A stretch of DNA of 64,000 bases from Strigamia acuminata (GCA_949358305.1 OX442317.1:1736001-1800000), one strand, 5' to 3'; numbered from the stretch's first letter, positions 1 to 13,583 are shown. Made by a program: numbers and translations. The notes: generated from the letters alone by a model not told the origin.

Positions 1-110
1 GTCCCCCTCAAGTGTTCTTAACCCAAAATAAGTGAATCCGCTCCTAATTCCCTCTCTGCAGCCCAATCTCGACCGCTATCTATCTAAACAAAGATGGCAC
101 ACTACTGTAT

Positions 111-235
111 ATGCTTCAAAAATACATCCAAGTCATATTATTATTCGTCAAATACAAATGCATTATTTAATGTACAAATTGCTCTACATTTTGGAATGCA
201 ACACAAATTGTAAAATATATTTTTAAACCATAAAT
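111..235. mobile_element. AT-rich MITE-like element, partial copy
   Basis: ATTATTATTCGTCAAATACAAATGCATT and the end AAAATATATTTTTAAACCATA resemble the right half of the 13,067 element. It abuts the gypsy pol remnant. Confidence 0.35.
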
Positions 236-380
236 CTGGCATTTTCATTGTTTCAGCATTCGTTAACAAATCTTTGATTGCATCAAACGCTGCTTGATGA
301 TGCAATTCCCAGTCGAAATCTGCATCTTTCTTCAAAAGTGGCCTCAACGGTTACAAATATGGAAGCTCTGTGTTGACATT
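236..380 (-). pseudogene. Ty3/gypsy pol remnant (RT-RNase H junction)
   Basis: Minus-strand translation contains PLRPLLKKDADFDW and HHQAAFDAIKDLLT, the connection region just after gypsy reverse transcriptase. A TAA stop (351-353) lies within the homologous stretch and similarity is lost by about 236. A dead fragment; the rest of the element is missing. Confidence 0.75.
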
Positions 381-1376
381 TACTTTTGCATTCTTTTAGA
401 GTGCAAATCCTATACCACTAAAGTACTTTTCATCAATTTCCTCATCATTTCCTCTTCATTTGTCGATATGGCGCATTGCAGAAACTAAAACCAAAAAAGA
501 AGAAAAAAAAGAAGAAAAAATGGCTCCTGTCCATTTCCTCGCGAGACTTGACTCTCAACACGGTGTGGGATTTTGTTCTGGTGGAACTTGTGTTTTATCA
601 CCTAACATGAATTGCAACACCCAGTGTTTGTCAACGATGCCACTACCAATGGCCAATTCCCAGCGGAGGTCACACACCTAAGTCTATCTTAACATGCAAC
701 TACCGTTCCCTTCCATCTTTCCTCTCGTGCTACTCCGTCTATATTTTTTTTTATCTCTTCCTTATCTTCCTCTTCTCTCTCCTGTCTCCTTATCCTGGTC
801 GACGAAAAACGTGCGTCTCTTGGCACCCATTTGTTCGGACGCAGTGCCAGCACGCCGTGATTGGCATAAACAAGGCTCGTCCGCCGCGTCACCATCGAAA
901 GGTCATCGAATCGCTTAAATAAGGTCGAAAACGAAGCAAAAGAGGAAATGATACCGGCCGTGCACTCGTGCCGAATGCGTCTAAGCAGGGCTGTTGTTGG
1001 CAACGGTTTGTTTGTCTCATCAGCGAACAAATCGTTCATTTGCTTCCATTTTCACCTTTTCGATTCCTCGAGTGCTTCTGCTATCTTTGGCTCTTTTTCA
1101 GGATCTAATAAATTTACTTGCTCGTTGTGTGCTTTGCCAGCAAAAATGTGGAATGTCATTTCTGCAGTATTAACTGCAAATCCTCTGCCTTTTTTTTCAA
1201 TACTATTTTTGGAGATGAAAGGAAGAAAGGAAGAAATAAAAATACAATCTTTGTACAAGAGATGCTAACTCAATTCAAGATATCCGTTTATTTTGTTTTT
1301 TTAATTTCATTTTTGATTAAATTATAAAAATTGAATTCTTTGCGCTCAAAACTCCTGGTTTCCGGTGCAGAAATGC
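381..1376. other. Intergenic, no gene recognised
   Basis: A moderately GC-rich part (780-1040) has overlapping open frames on both strands, none with a recognisable motif; the rest is AT-rich. Confidence 0.4.
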
Positions 1377-1680
1377 ATGTTAAAGGCACGTTTTACGAAT
1401 AAAATGCCAATTTTGCATGAAAATGCAATCCTAGGCTCCAAAAATGCAATTCTAGGATGCAAATATACCATTCTAAGATGCAAAAATGCATGAAAATACA
1501 ATTCTAGGATGCAAAAATGCATGAAAAGGTAATTCTAAGATGCAAAAATGCAAAAATGCAATGTAATTTCAGGATGCAAAGATATAATTCTAGGATACAA
1601 AAATGCATGTAAATCACACTTGTTACGTGCAAAAATTCATCTAAATTGCATAATCTGATTCCAAAATGCACATTAGGTGA
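1377..1680. repeat. Degenerate tandem repeat
   Basis: Irregular repeats of AATTCTAGGATGCAAAAATG with gaps and substitutions, roughly 30-bp spacing. Confidence 0.7.
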
Positions 1681-3278
1681 AAAAGCACTTTTTAGGCTGA
1701 CAGTGCCCCTTAAAGTGCTGCTTTACAGCAGTCCCAGATGTAAGAAAAGGACTTAACAATCTTGTGATGTAAGGCGTGCATCCGGGGACAACTTTAAACC
1801 TAATTACACCCTTTTTAGAGCTTACAATGTTATAAACATTTTAACTTTTTTTAATGGCCTAGAAATTATCTTACCTGCAACATCTCGTGTCATTTGTGTA
1901 TCGCCTCACTAATTACGGATAATTGCAGATAATTGCACGTCCTCCGTGTTTTCTTTATTTCCAATTCAAAACCCAATCGCTCGTTCCATCTTCAATTTCA
2001 TCCGGAAAGCAAAACCAATTCGCCTCTAATTTTTTAATCATCAAATTTCTTCACGTAAACTCCGAAACATCTTCATTCATCACGAGAAATCCGAACCCTA
2101 GCAACGAAAAAATAGCAAAAAAAAAATATATTTTCCATAGCACTTTTTTGTCATCAACACATCAAAAATAAAAAATATTGATCACATTTTCTGGCAAAAC
2201 AAAAATTTAATTCATATATTTCAAATTTCTCTCATCTTTAAGGCCGCCTTTGTCGCCATTCGAGCTTTAGCATTTAAGCCCTGTGCTGTGCATCTCATTT
2301 GAAAACAGTCGTCACGAACCAGATTCAAAATGAAGGCCGCGAAAAGCGAGAAAAACTTTTTTCAGTGGGGGTAGCAGATGCAAGTGACGACCCAGGTTTA
2401 GAAGTGCAATAGTCAAGTGACACAAATTGCTGGCGTGATGAATGGATCCCTGGGTCCCCTCAGCCCCAACCACCTGGAATTACGGGTGCATGGCAAAGTG
2501 GACTCGTCTGCTCCATTGCGCGCACATGTCTCGAAATGCCTCTCACCCCATTGACCCGGCAAAATAGATGCGTTTTGAAGAGCTCCATCATCCAGTGCAC
2601 GCGCGCGCTACTAAAATGACGCTTTGCCGCGCACCCCTCGAGCTACCTCGTCAAGAAGAGGTCAATGGTTCACTGCTTCTTCGACGCAATGCATTTACCA
2701 TCCTGCGATGACCAATCAATAGCTAATAATGATTGTTTATAGACGTCAAACTTCCATCGTCGTTCATTTACAACGCGTCTTATCGAGTTTTATCTCTCAC
2801 CAACATTTATCAACTTTTCTCTATTACGGTACATTGTTTTCCTATAATAATCGCACCTATTCTTATGAATAGATGACAAATGTGCGCTTTCTCGTCGTAT
2901 TTCTAGGAAAAAGTTAACCACGCATTTGGAATCCTCGCGGGGAAACCTTTCTCTAGAATGGGATGCTTGGTTCGGTTTCAATGCTTTTTTTATGTTTATC
3001 TCGAGCCATTAGGTTCGTGTTTGTTTTAGTGTTTGACCTGTTTTAAAATATTAAAATTATTTAGAGTGAGTCAAAAGTCTAGGGACACCTTTTTTCTTCA
3101 AAATGCAGTCGAATAGTGACCTTAAATTTGACCCGGAAGGTCATCTTCAAAGTTATTCATTCTGTACTTTTTAAACGGTTGTAGATACAGCAAAATTTCC
3201 AATTACAAAGTTGTAGAACACTATCGAATTAGTACTGCGCAACTTATCTTAGACATCTTACGTTTAAATGTATAAACT
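1681..3278. other. Intergenic, no gene recognised
   Basis: Mixed composition. GTGAGTCAAAAGTCTAGGGA (3065) looks like a transposon terminus but no partner was found. Confidence 0.4.
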
Positions 3279-3706
3279 ATACTCGAGTTGCACTCAAAAA
3301 GGCACCTCACAATGTGTACTCCCATTGGTCGAGCCAGTTTACTGGTGTAGTGATCCGGAAAAGTAGACCCAAACACCAGAATTGCATTACAATGTACAGA
3401 AATTGTAATCGATTGCCTAGGCAATGGCCTAAAATTCAAACTTCCAGACGATGTAAGCAATAAACACAACAAACATGAGTTTGACATTTTTTAATGTGTG
3501 AAACTTCATTTTAATGATGGAAATAACATTTTTTATTAAATAAAATCAAAATAACATTAACTAAATTAGTCATAACAATCACAACAATAAATAAAAAACA
3601 AAACTACTTCTCCTAGTAGTAGTATACAGTCTGGAGTTAGTAGTAAACTGGCTCGACCAATGGGAGTACACATTGTGAGGTGCCTTTTTGAGTGCAACTC
3701 GAGTAT
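3279..3706. repeat. 65-bp perfect inverted repeat pair (foldback element)
   Basis: 3279-3343 and 3642-3706 are exact reverse complements over 65 bp, separated by 298 bp of unrelated AT-rich DNA. No target duplication was recognised. Looks like a non-autonomous inverted-repeat transposon. Confidence 0.85.
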
Positions 3707-6243
3707 AATCATTTTTTTAACTAACATTTTATTCTTTTATAATATTGATTAATATTAATGCGTCTTAGGGCTCGAAAGAAGACAAAAATGAACAGAAAAT
3801 TAAAAAATTCTTAAAATTTTTGCACAATGTGCTCAGGAAGCGTCTGAGATTATTCTCTAGAAGAAGAAAAAAAAATATTTTTTTTCCTTCTAAAATTTTA
3901 TTTCAATAAAAACCAACCACAGAACATTTACAAACCATAAAAAAAAATTGTTGTCGAACATTTTATTTTGACAAAAATATTTTCATTTGCTGATCATTTC
4001 CTCCACTAACCCTCCCCGAACACGTTCAATAGCTTTACAAAAATGAAGACGCAACGAAGAAAAGAAAACTAGAAAAGTCCTCTGAATCGGGCCCTAACAG
4101 CAGGCTTCTCCTTAAGGCACCTGGGCTTTGGTGTATTCAGCAACACCTCAAGTGAATTGACAAAAAGCCCATCTAAAATGATGATATAACTAGGCACAGG
4201 CAAAGTGTGTGTATACACTGTATAAACACCCCAAAAAAAGAAGAAAAAAAATTGGGATTGAATTCGCGACGCTTTTTGCACATTGCACTTCCCTTTGAGG
4301 GACCTCATCTCACTTTTCCTCATCAAATTTCGCAAAGAAACTGTAGCCGGTGGAAAAAAAAGTGCAGTTGGGCCATCAACGTGTGTTTATTGATTGTAGG
4401 AAAGAGTTAACAAGAGTGGACGGTCAACCGACTGACCATGGTCGAAGGCGAAGAGCTGTTTTCATGAGGAGTTCAGTCTCTTATCGATCTGTTCGCCTTG
4501 AAACTGTTTCACTTTGCCTCGAGTGCTTTGGTTGACACTCTTGCCAAATCAAATACAACTGTGGGCACAATGGAATCATGGAACTTTTCCCCCCTCTGGT
4601 TCTGCACTGCATCATCAGTGCAAAATGGTAAGGACCAGCGCCGAGGAAAGTGGAAAATTGTATCAAACCTGCAGTGGCACGTATAAACCAATTGGACGTT
4701 TCATCTTGTCATTCAACGCTCCCCCATTATCAGATGCTTGTGAAATTTCACAGAAATAAATCAGTTTCTCAGCTATAATGGACCTCTCTACTTCCCCTTG
4801 CTGCCGGGTGTCCACATTGTGCTGTTGTTTCGCATTGTTTCATTAATACATTAATATTTTAACTTTTTCATTTTTTCTTTTCTTTTCAATAATTTGGTCA
4901 CTGAATGCCAAATTTGTTTAGAAATTTGGCAACGTTTTCAAAATTTGTGACCTCAATCCACTGAGGAAAACCACAACAATGATGGCGGATAGCGAACTGG
5001 CTTTTAGTTTTTAGCATTTGGTCATGTGAACCGCAAACTGATTGGCCGGATACTGAAATAATGGAAAGTCTGTTTGGTAATTCAATATTTATATTCTAAT
5101 TAACTCAAATGTCAAGTGATGAGCACAATTTTCCACGCATTTAATAGCAATGATTTTATTTTAAGGAGTGAATAAATTATTTCTAGAAAAAAAAATTCAT
5201 ATAAATGTCGTAAATTCTATGATTTTATGGTTTGACCACCTGACACATGACTATAGACTTCACCCGGTAGCATAATCAAGGATGCAATAAATCAAGACAA
5301 TATTTTACCTAAGTTTTCTGACAACCAATTTCATCACCACGTGGCTTCCCTTCCCTTCCCTTCCCTCACTTGCGAGTGAGGCGACTGCCAATTTTCAAAT
5401 CTTAAATTTTGTATACACAATTGAGACCTGTTTTGGACAACCAAGGACAGAAAACGTGAATAAGGCCGATCAAAAGCACATGTCGAATACATCTTCATCT
5501 TATCTCAAACTGATTTCCGACGCTGCGACTTGAGAAATCCCAAGGACGTCCTGTACCTGTGGACATGTTGTGCAGCGTCGGCTTTCGAAATATGCGATTA
5601 AAGAGTCTCGTATGCTCGAAGCATGAACACAAACATCATATGCAACCCACTTGATACTGGCGACTCTTGACATATTGATCGGATATTGAATGCTTTACAT
5701 TTTGTCAAAACGTGGCGAATGACAACATAAATGCAACAAATACTTCAGGTTTACTGTAAAAGGCAATTCCTTCGACTGACAACTATCAACAGAATGAAAC
5801 ACGATGGCCAAAATTTAAGAATGGACATTTCAAGACAAGTTAAAACAGAAATAATTTGTGATTACCGTATATTATTTGTACATTAAAATAATTGGAAAAT
5901 TTCATGTTAGACAAATAAAATTGGGGAATAAATATCCTTTTACAAAATGTTTTCGAATTTACAAACCAACACATCGCGAAAATATAATACAAAATGCATT
6001 CTCGTAAAACCAATTGCATTTCAAAATGCATTGCAATGTGTTTCAATATAATTCCAATGTAATTCCAATGTATGGAAACCATAAAACGCGATTTGTAGGA
6101 AATCCTCGAATTTTATCAATAATAAACAACAGCTCGTAAAATTCCAAGAGTGTCAGAATACAATAACGCTCATTAGAACTTACTTGTTAACTAATTCATA
6201 TCAAAATTTCCAGTTCAATTTAATAGTGGCGTTTTAATAAATA
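3707..6243. other. Intergenic, no gene recognised
   Basis: Homopolymer-rich DNA, a CTTCC run (5348-5366), and near 5990-6070 ATGCATTGCAATGTGTTTCA text shared with the AT-rich MITE family. No supported frame. Confidence 0.4.
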
Positions 6244-6319
6244 AATATTTAGTGTAAAGCATTAACTAATTATGCAATGGAATCATTGCATAATTGCTTA
6301 ATGCTTTACACTAAATATT
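6244..6319. repeat. 76-bp near-perfect hairpin
   Basis: Two 36-nt arms pair with one two-base mismatch (CT against GC) around a 4-nt loop GAAT. Could be a tiny MITE or a structured RNA; nothing around it decides. Confidence 0.8.
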
Positions 6320-8587
6320 CGGCTTCTAAATATTTCAACGCAATAAATAATTATATATGTATATATACATACATACATAAACACACTGTGATGAAGTGTT
6401 TTTAAAAAATTCTTTTTTTGGCTTTTCTTGTTGCGATGGACCTTAACACGAGAAAAAAATTAAAATATTGACAAAACTTCACCTTGGTGTAAACTAACAA
6501 CATAAACTTCATTGTGAACAAGATCCTCCCAAAGCACCTAACAAAAATGTATGTGCAGCAATAAAGTGATACTGTCTGTCCTGCTTGTCCAAAGACACAT
6601 CTTAATCACTGATCATTTTCATTCCACCACACATAAGTGTCTTTCTAGCACCTAATTACATTTGTTACACTCACGGAACCTTCTACACGCATCTAAAACA
6701 CATAAACAAATAAAATAAACGCAACCCCCCAATAGCACGCGGGTGCACAACATCCAAAATCCAATTTCACACCTATCAAAACATTTATTTAAGCTTACCA
6801 CGACTTTTTTGTCCATCTTTACATTCTGATGCACCAAGCAACCTTTGCTAAAAGGAGAAGCCCCATTTCCTCATCCCTTTCCCATAAAAAAAGGAGGAAA
6901 ACAAAACCTTTCAATTTATACGAGCCATTTAATAGAAAGAGGAAAGAGGGTTAAGACAAAAAAGAAGGCAAAAAAAAATATTTTTTTTATAGCATTCTTT
7001 CTTTTCTTAAAGTAAAAAAAAATATATACCGGTATATATATATTCTATTCAATAATTCATTATGGATACAAGCTGATACAAAGGACAAGATTTGCAGCCG
7101 TGGAGGAGAGAAAAAAAGGTAAAAATAAAACGAGGCAACGTTCTCAGCATCTGGCCCGTTACCTGGGCAACGGCTGAGCGTCACTGAGGGAGGAGAGGAG
7201 AGATGAGATAGAAAGGCATGGAAATAAAAGACGACTCAACGGCGATGACAATTGCAGCGACGGATCGACCCGAAGAGAAGGAAAATCTTATTCCTAAGTC
7301 AGAGGAGCGGACAAATATTTCGCACTGCTTGACTAGAGTGTCTCGCCTCTTCAAAATTGGGATTAATTGGAGGGCTTTCGTGTTTTCATATTTATTTCAT
7401 TTCCTTCGCACTTTCGTGCATTTTCATCTCGCTTTTTCGTGTTAATATGGAAAGAAAAAAAAGAAGAAAAAGTTGTATTTATTTTATGAATAAATTTAAA
7501 AAATGGCAAAAATGATATTTTTACGAATTGTTTTTCGCTTGACCTTCCTCGAAAATCAATTGTTAGCAGTACATAGAGCCGTGATTACATTTGAAGAGCA
7601 AAATTTAATAATTTAGGTTGAACAAGCTCGGATTTTTAACATCTGGATCGCCCGATTTTAAAGTTTAATCCAAAAATTGAGTTTGTAATGACAATCACAA
7701 AACATGTTTATTGCAGAAGCAATATTGAAACATTGATGATTCCGCCACTCGATTAACGTATCATGCATCCGTGATGGTTGTGCAAATAAGCTTGAATAGA
7801 CGCAATAGTTAATTTCTCGAATAACCCGAAACACTCGGGCAACTACGTACACCAATTTGTCTCAAAATCAAAAATAGTAATTATCTAATTAATTAAAATT
7901 GCTTATTATTGGCGAAATTCTTTCATCATCTCGTCTATTTAATCAGTTGCTGTTCTGTGTTCTCTATCTTCCATTCCTATCTCGCTGCTGCTATAGCAAC
8001 CAAACAAATACTCAGAGTTAGATGAAATCGTTAAATCCAAGAAGAGTAATAGTTGCATGTGAGAATCAATATCTTATTCAGCCAAAAACAAACAAATCAA
8101 ATCAATAGAATATTAAGAGCTTTTAATAAATAATACGACTCGGTGATTTTGTCATTTTGTATTAATCACGAAATCGATCGTTTTTGATACCGTCAAATTC
8201 TATCGCACGATTTTGCGTTTATGCGATTCAAAGATTTTCAAAATCGCAAAAACTACCTTTTGCTTGATTTTGCAAATTTGCTTCTTTTCTTTATGCACGT
8301 TATTAGTGAAACTGATATCACGTAACAAATCCAAAAATGCAAAATTATAAAATCAGCACAGAATTGAATTTGATACTTTGAATAAAAGCTTGGGCACTTG
8401 AAACAATTAAAGAAAAATGTGTGTTACTGTGTTTATTCGTTGCAGGTAATCTCAATCAGTTGACAGTGTTGGTTGTGTTGGTGTCTCGAGTTGTTGTGAG
8501 ATATGAGCGAGCGAGGCATTGTAAAGTGGTTGGACCTGTGGGCTGTTGTGTTGTTGGGTAAACGGTTCGCCAGTTCGTCTCGCCTAA
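6320..8587. other. Intergenic, no gene recognised
   Basis: TA/TACA microsatellite at 6350-6380; X-box-like GTTACCTGGGCAAC at 7158. An open frame at 7218-7445 has no recognisable motif. Confidence 0.4.
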
Positions 8588-8812
8588 GATGTTGAGAAAC
8601 TAGATTTAGATGTAAACAGTTCGGAAGAAACTCAGAAGGTCAAGGAAATAGAACAAGAAGAGACTGAGCAGATACAAGATCCTGATGTGCGACAACGGAG
8701 TTTAATTCCACTGAAGGGTCTTTGCAGGGTCTTTGCAACGAGGACTATTAAAGGGCAAGGGTTAATGGTGCCAGTTTTTCGAAGTTTCCAAGATTGTGTG
8801 ATAATTACTTGA
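8588..8812 (+). other. Short open frame of coding-like composition, unrecognised
   Basis: 75 codons between TAA and TGA with no Met near its start; acidic segment SSEETQKVKEIEQEETEQ, then DPDVRQRSLIPLKGL. Composition is unlike the AT-rich surroundings. It may be a retroelement scrap or an exon. The family is not recognised. Confidence 0.2.
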
Positions 8813-8876
8813 TTCGTCTACTTGGCAAATGTTAAATGACAGAAATTCGAGTTGTTTGCAACGATATTTTAGCTAA

Positions 8877-9215
8877 GAATTTTGAGATTTTGGATATTTT
8901 GCGAAGAAATTTGAGATTTTTGGATATTTTGCGGAGAAATTTGAGATTTTTGGATATTTTTCTACGAAATTTGAGATTTTTGGATATTTTTCTACGAAAT
9001 TTGAGATTTTTGGATATTTTTCTACGAAATTTGAGAATTTTGGATATTTTTCTACGAAATTTGAGAATTTTGGATATTTTTCTACGAAATTTGAGAATTT
9101 TGGATATTTTTCTACGAAATTTGAGAATTTTGGATATTTTTTTACAAAATTTGAGAATTTTGGATATTTTTCTACGAAATTTGAGAATTTTGGATATTTT
9201 TCTACAAAATTTTAT
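8877..9215. repeat. 30-bp minisatellite, 11 copies
   Basis: Units of the form TTTGAGATTTTTGGATATTT plus TTCTACGAAA; first two units end GCGAAG/GCGGAG and later units change GAGATT to GAGAAT. The 10-codon unit yields an open frame (8836-9252) that is a repeat artefact. Confidence 0.95.
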
Positions 9216-9252
9216 TTTTTTTTGTGGAAATTTTTACTTAGAACTAACGTAA

Positions 9253-9467
9253 AATATGACTTATATTAATAATAAATGCTTGGCCCTCCGCGTGCTTTCT
9301 TTTTTTAATTATTCTTTAAAAATTCCAACTTCTTCTTGCACATATACGAAACCCAAAATAAAAAAAAATATCCAATTTCAAAATGCACTTTGTCGACTGC
9401 GACCTAACACACTTGACACGAGAGAAAACTATATCAATCTTAATAAAATGTTACAAAAAGAAATAAA

Positions 9468-9501
<34 letters not shown>

Positions 9502-12500
9502 CGAAATCAGACAATAAGACAAGAGTAAATGTTCCTTTTTTCTCTGCTGCATCGTGTTGATAAACTAGTGTTGTTGTGCCCTTCTACCCACACCAGGGAC
9601 TTGTCCTCGTGTCTCAGGAGGTTAAGACGACTCGAGAACACGAATCCTGACACTGGGAAGAAGGAGCTGTTCAATCCATTACGAGCAAAGTCGCCGAAGA
9701 AGTAAGACGATGGGGGTTAGTGGTGCACCCATTTCTTCGCAAATAACTTGTCCTCCTCTTACTGATGTGTTGGTTTCAACATCCACCAAAGTTTCCTGAC
9801 CTTTAACAATCGCTTTAAAATTTAAACCTCGCCCCAAAAAAAAGATTTCTCCACTTTTACAAACAAATTTAATTAGAATAATCCCTGATATAAATGTAAT
9901 TTTTTTATTTAAATTGAAAGATTCGAAAAATAAATATGAGTTGTGATAAGTTAAGCTGATAAGCCTTTAAATTACTAATTCCGGAAAAGGGTTTTCTTTT
10001 TTTTCTTCTCTCCGTACGATAAAGCAATGGGAACATTGAATTAATTGGCCGCATCAGTCGCGGGGTAAGAAATCCGCTAGCTTGCTCTTGAGACTTGACT
10101 CAACTGCAGCTCGAGGAAATGAAGCAAAGAATGCAATCTCACCCTGGCACTTGCTACAACGAATGGCAAAACCTTCGGTATAAAAAAAAAATGTCATACA
10201 AACAAAAACCGACTCATTCACGCGAGTAGTTTGTATGGAAAAACAAAATAAAAAAATAAAAATAAATAAAAATACAAAAAAAAAAATTTCTTTTTTTTAT
10301 ATTACCCATCCGCAAGTGTTCATGAAATAGTTTTTCATCCTCCTTCAGAAAAAAAAACTCTTATCACATTGTAACATGCACAGTCCTATTATCTGCTTTA
10401 TTCATGTCACACGTCATTTACCACGCGAGCATTAATTTAATTTTCAAAAAAAAAAAAATATAAAAAAAATAAATTGTTTCGGAATAATTTAAATAAACAA
10501 AACAATTTTTTTGTTCGTTTTTTTATTCAAATTTTCTAAAATGTAATTTAAAAAAAAAAAAATTCTTTTGATGTCCATCTCGCATGACATACCCCGTGTT
10601 ATTATTTTTTTACATTTTCGAAGCAGTGCAGGTAAACATACACCTCAACTCTGTTTTTCCATCCATCAAGTGAAAACGAGTTGGAGATAGGAACTCACTC
10701 TGATTCATCAGCGATGCAAACATGTCCCTACAGATGATCATAAAGGGAATGTTAAGGGTTAACACAGGCACGCATTTCTGCTAAATAATAAATGAGTAAA
10801 GAGAAGACACCGCGCCACCAATGCATTAGAAATAACGCAAAAAAAATAAATTTAAATTTAAAAAAATCAAAAATAAATTCCAAAAAAAAAAAATTCATGT
10901 GAAAAATTCCGTTTTCGCCTATAATAATTTTTTGGAATTCTAAAACCACAAGTGAAATTAAATAAATATTATTTTCTAAAACGTTCTGCATGAGTTGAAG
11001 CGAACGACAAGCAAAGTGTTGTTCGGTGTGGATTTCAGACGAAGCCGAAAGCAATGTTTTGGTGTATGTTTTGTCATATTTCTCAATCGATAGGGTCTTG
11101 TGAAAATGGTGGGATTAGCTTCAATTACTCCGGTAGGGCGCGTAAGGTGATGTCGGGTCCTCCTCATTTGAAGCTTAGGCATGCGTGACTGATGTTGCAA
11201 GGGTACAAATGGAGCGTGTTGTTTACATCCAAATATCGCATTAAGGTGGCAGTTTTGTTTTGTTTTTAAGACGATGAGAAATTGCTCGAACAAGCCCAAA
11301 TAATTTATTTCTCACGCTTGTAAATTTTTCAGCATTTACACCAAAATAATGCATGATGTCCATGATGCGTTTTATTTATTTCCCGCCTCGAATTATTTAA
11401 CAAATCTCGAGTTCTCAATCTGTAAACACCCCACATTACATATCACTGAATTTGGATAGACACCTGCTCCTAATGGAAGCTTTTTTCAAGCTGCAGAGTG
11501 CACACGACGAGTAAACAAGGCGCAAAATCAAATACATGCTATTTGTTATTTATCTCAATTCGTATAAATTGCAACTTCCAAAAACGAAATTTAAATAAGA
11601 AAATTTTTTTTTTTTTATTTTTCAAAATTTCTTTAGCTAATCAAACTGTTTTTTCACCATTTGAAAGGATGCCAAATGCGAGTACCTTCAACCTAAATTC
11701 GAAATTTTAAACATGCAAATTACCGCCACAAACAACCAAAAAAGAAAAAGGAAATCACAAGACTTTTTCCAGCGAATTCCTGTCGAGAGAAACAAAATTT
11801 TATCTTATTTGAAGCAGTACAAACGTGTGATTAGATTATCCAAAACAGCAAACAAGAAAAAAAAAAGGAAAAACAAGCCATAAAATCAGGAAGCAAGAGA
11901 AAAACGCGTGCTTTGACGCATTGCTTCAGCACTTTCAATTGAATTAAACTCGGTTTAATCTACTTTCACGTTTGTCAGCTCATTTTTATGCAACTAAACG
12001 TTTTTAGATGGCAACACTGCCAAACTAAACACAACTAAACATTCTTTTCTGCAAAATCTCACTCCCAAAACGCGCACACGCGACTTTCTTCATATTTAAC
12101 GCGGCTGCAGCAACTTGGATGACACTAGTGATGGATAGATGTACTCTTTCATGCTGACGTAGTAAAGGAAGCAGCAGTGATTCGAACTCGACTTGACACG
12201 TGAGAAAAGAATATAAAAGAAGAAGAAAAAAGAGTGGAGAAAGAAAAATATCAAGTAATCTTTACAAGTCGGGGAAATTTGTGGTGAGGGTGATACAAAA
12301 GGAATAGAAAAGAAGCGGGCGGCTGTCTCCTTTGTGAAAATGCACACATGAGTGATGGCGCCTGCGAAACCAAAATGGGAGACTCAAGAAAAATTAAAAT
12401 TCCCTCTTTGTGTTGATAAAATTCGTTTTAGACGCGTTGCGTGTTGTCACCAGAATTAATTGCGACGCAATAAACGAATTGAGCAATTTTTTTAAAAAAA

Positions 12501-12505
12501 ACACT
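9253..12505. other. Intergenic, no gene recognised
   Basis: Poly(A) run at 9468-9497, several A/T homopolymers, and a minus-strand open frame (10976-11299) without known motifs. Confidence 0.4.
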
Positions 12506-12583
12506 CGTAATTCACACGATTAAATCATTTTTGCAACGTTATTTCGTAATTCACACGGTTAAATCATTTTTGCAACGTTATTT
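12506..12583. repeat. 39-bp tandem duplication
   Basis: CGTAATTCACACGATTAAAT... occurs twice in a row with one difference (GATT or GGTT). Confidence 0.9.
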
Positions 12584-13066
12584 CGAATGGTATTGTAAAA
12601 ATACACATAATAAACGCCAGATAAACTCAGTATCTTACGAGTATCTTAGTTCGTGATCCTTGTCTGTAGGGGGCAAACGAGAGGCTGGAACTAACGTCTC
12701 GAGAACTGCTTTCATTCTGACCACAGACAAGTTTGCTAGTTATTAAGTTAAGTCGTTTAAACGTGTGTAAATTAATTTATTCCCACTATTTGTGAGCTTT
12801 TAACTATTTTGACATATGTCTATGTGAAAACACCCGTTTAAATGTTCTAAATTGCGTTAAAACGCGTTTTAAGCCACTTGCGCTTACCGTACATGTTCTC
12901 ATTGAGTGCGGGATGAGTGCGGGGTTGTATGCATTTTTCAAGTGCAAAAATCTATTTTTTAAGTAACAAAAATGCACTTTTTACATGAAAAAGTCGACTT
13001 GTTGAAATTAGAAGTTTATTCTAATCATTTTGTATGAGTGTTCTATGAGAGCATTTACGGTAATTC

Positions 13067-13468
13067 CCATATGGTTCAAAAATAGTTTGAAATGCATTTT
13101 GTAATATACTTTTGCACGCTAGTGGTTTGCAATTGATATAATACATTTTGCAAAATTGTAATAATAATTTTGGGATTGCCATTTAAAAAACTGTTATAGT
13201 TTTAATGACATTTACAATAGACGACGTTAGTACCGTACGTACTAACATTGTATACCGCAAGTGATACGCATTCGAAATAGAAGTAGAAGCATTAACTTTG
13301 TAAAAAGTATTATGAAATGCATTCCCAGTATTATAATTCGTTAAATATAAATGCATTTTCAAAATAAAATTTTGCAATTGCACACGAAATGCAATACTTA
13401 TTGTACAAATAATATATTTAGTAAAAAGCAATGTAACTTATTGCAAAATATATTTTTGAGCCATATGG
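13067..13468. mobile_element. AT-rich MITE-like element, copy 1
   Basis: CCATATGGTTCAAAAATA at the left pairs with TATTTTTGAGCCATATGG at the right (17 of 18). Interior repeats ATGCATT motifs and has no gene. CCATATGG may be part of the terminus or an 8-bp target duplication. Confidence 0.6.
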
Positions 13469-13503
13469 TTTCATTTGTAGATTGGTGTTTGAGCTAGAAA
13501 TAG

Positions 13504-13583
13504 AAAAATATTGCACAAGAATGACAATTTTTTTTATATATATAAAAATATTGCACAAGAATAACAATTTTTTATACATATAT
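13504..13583. repeat. 40-bp tandem duplication
   Basis: AAAAATATTGCACAAGAAT followed by a T and TA run occurs twice, with small changes. Confidence 0.85.

Noticed and set aside
689-1039. 116-codon minus-strand ORF
   Set aside because: No ATG-anchored conserved motif, low-complexity Glu/Lys tail, and an overlapping equally open plus frame.
8836-9252. 138-codon ORF with a leucine-rich repeated peptide
   Set aside because: It is the 30-bp minisatellite read in frame, with low-complexity AT-rich units and no gene context; not a leucine-rich repeat protein.
10976-11299. HAPFVPLQHQ text resembling APLQHQ near 24070
   Set aside because: The shared stretch is too short; flanks do not align, so no repeat family could be claimed.
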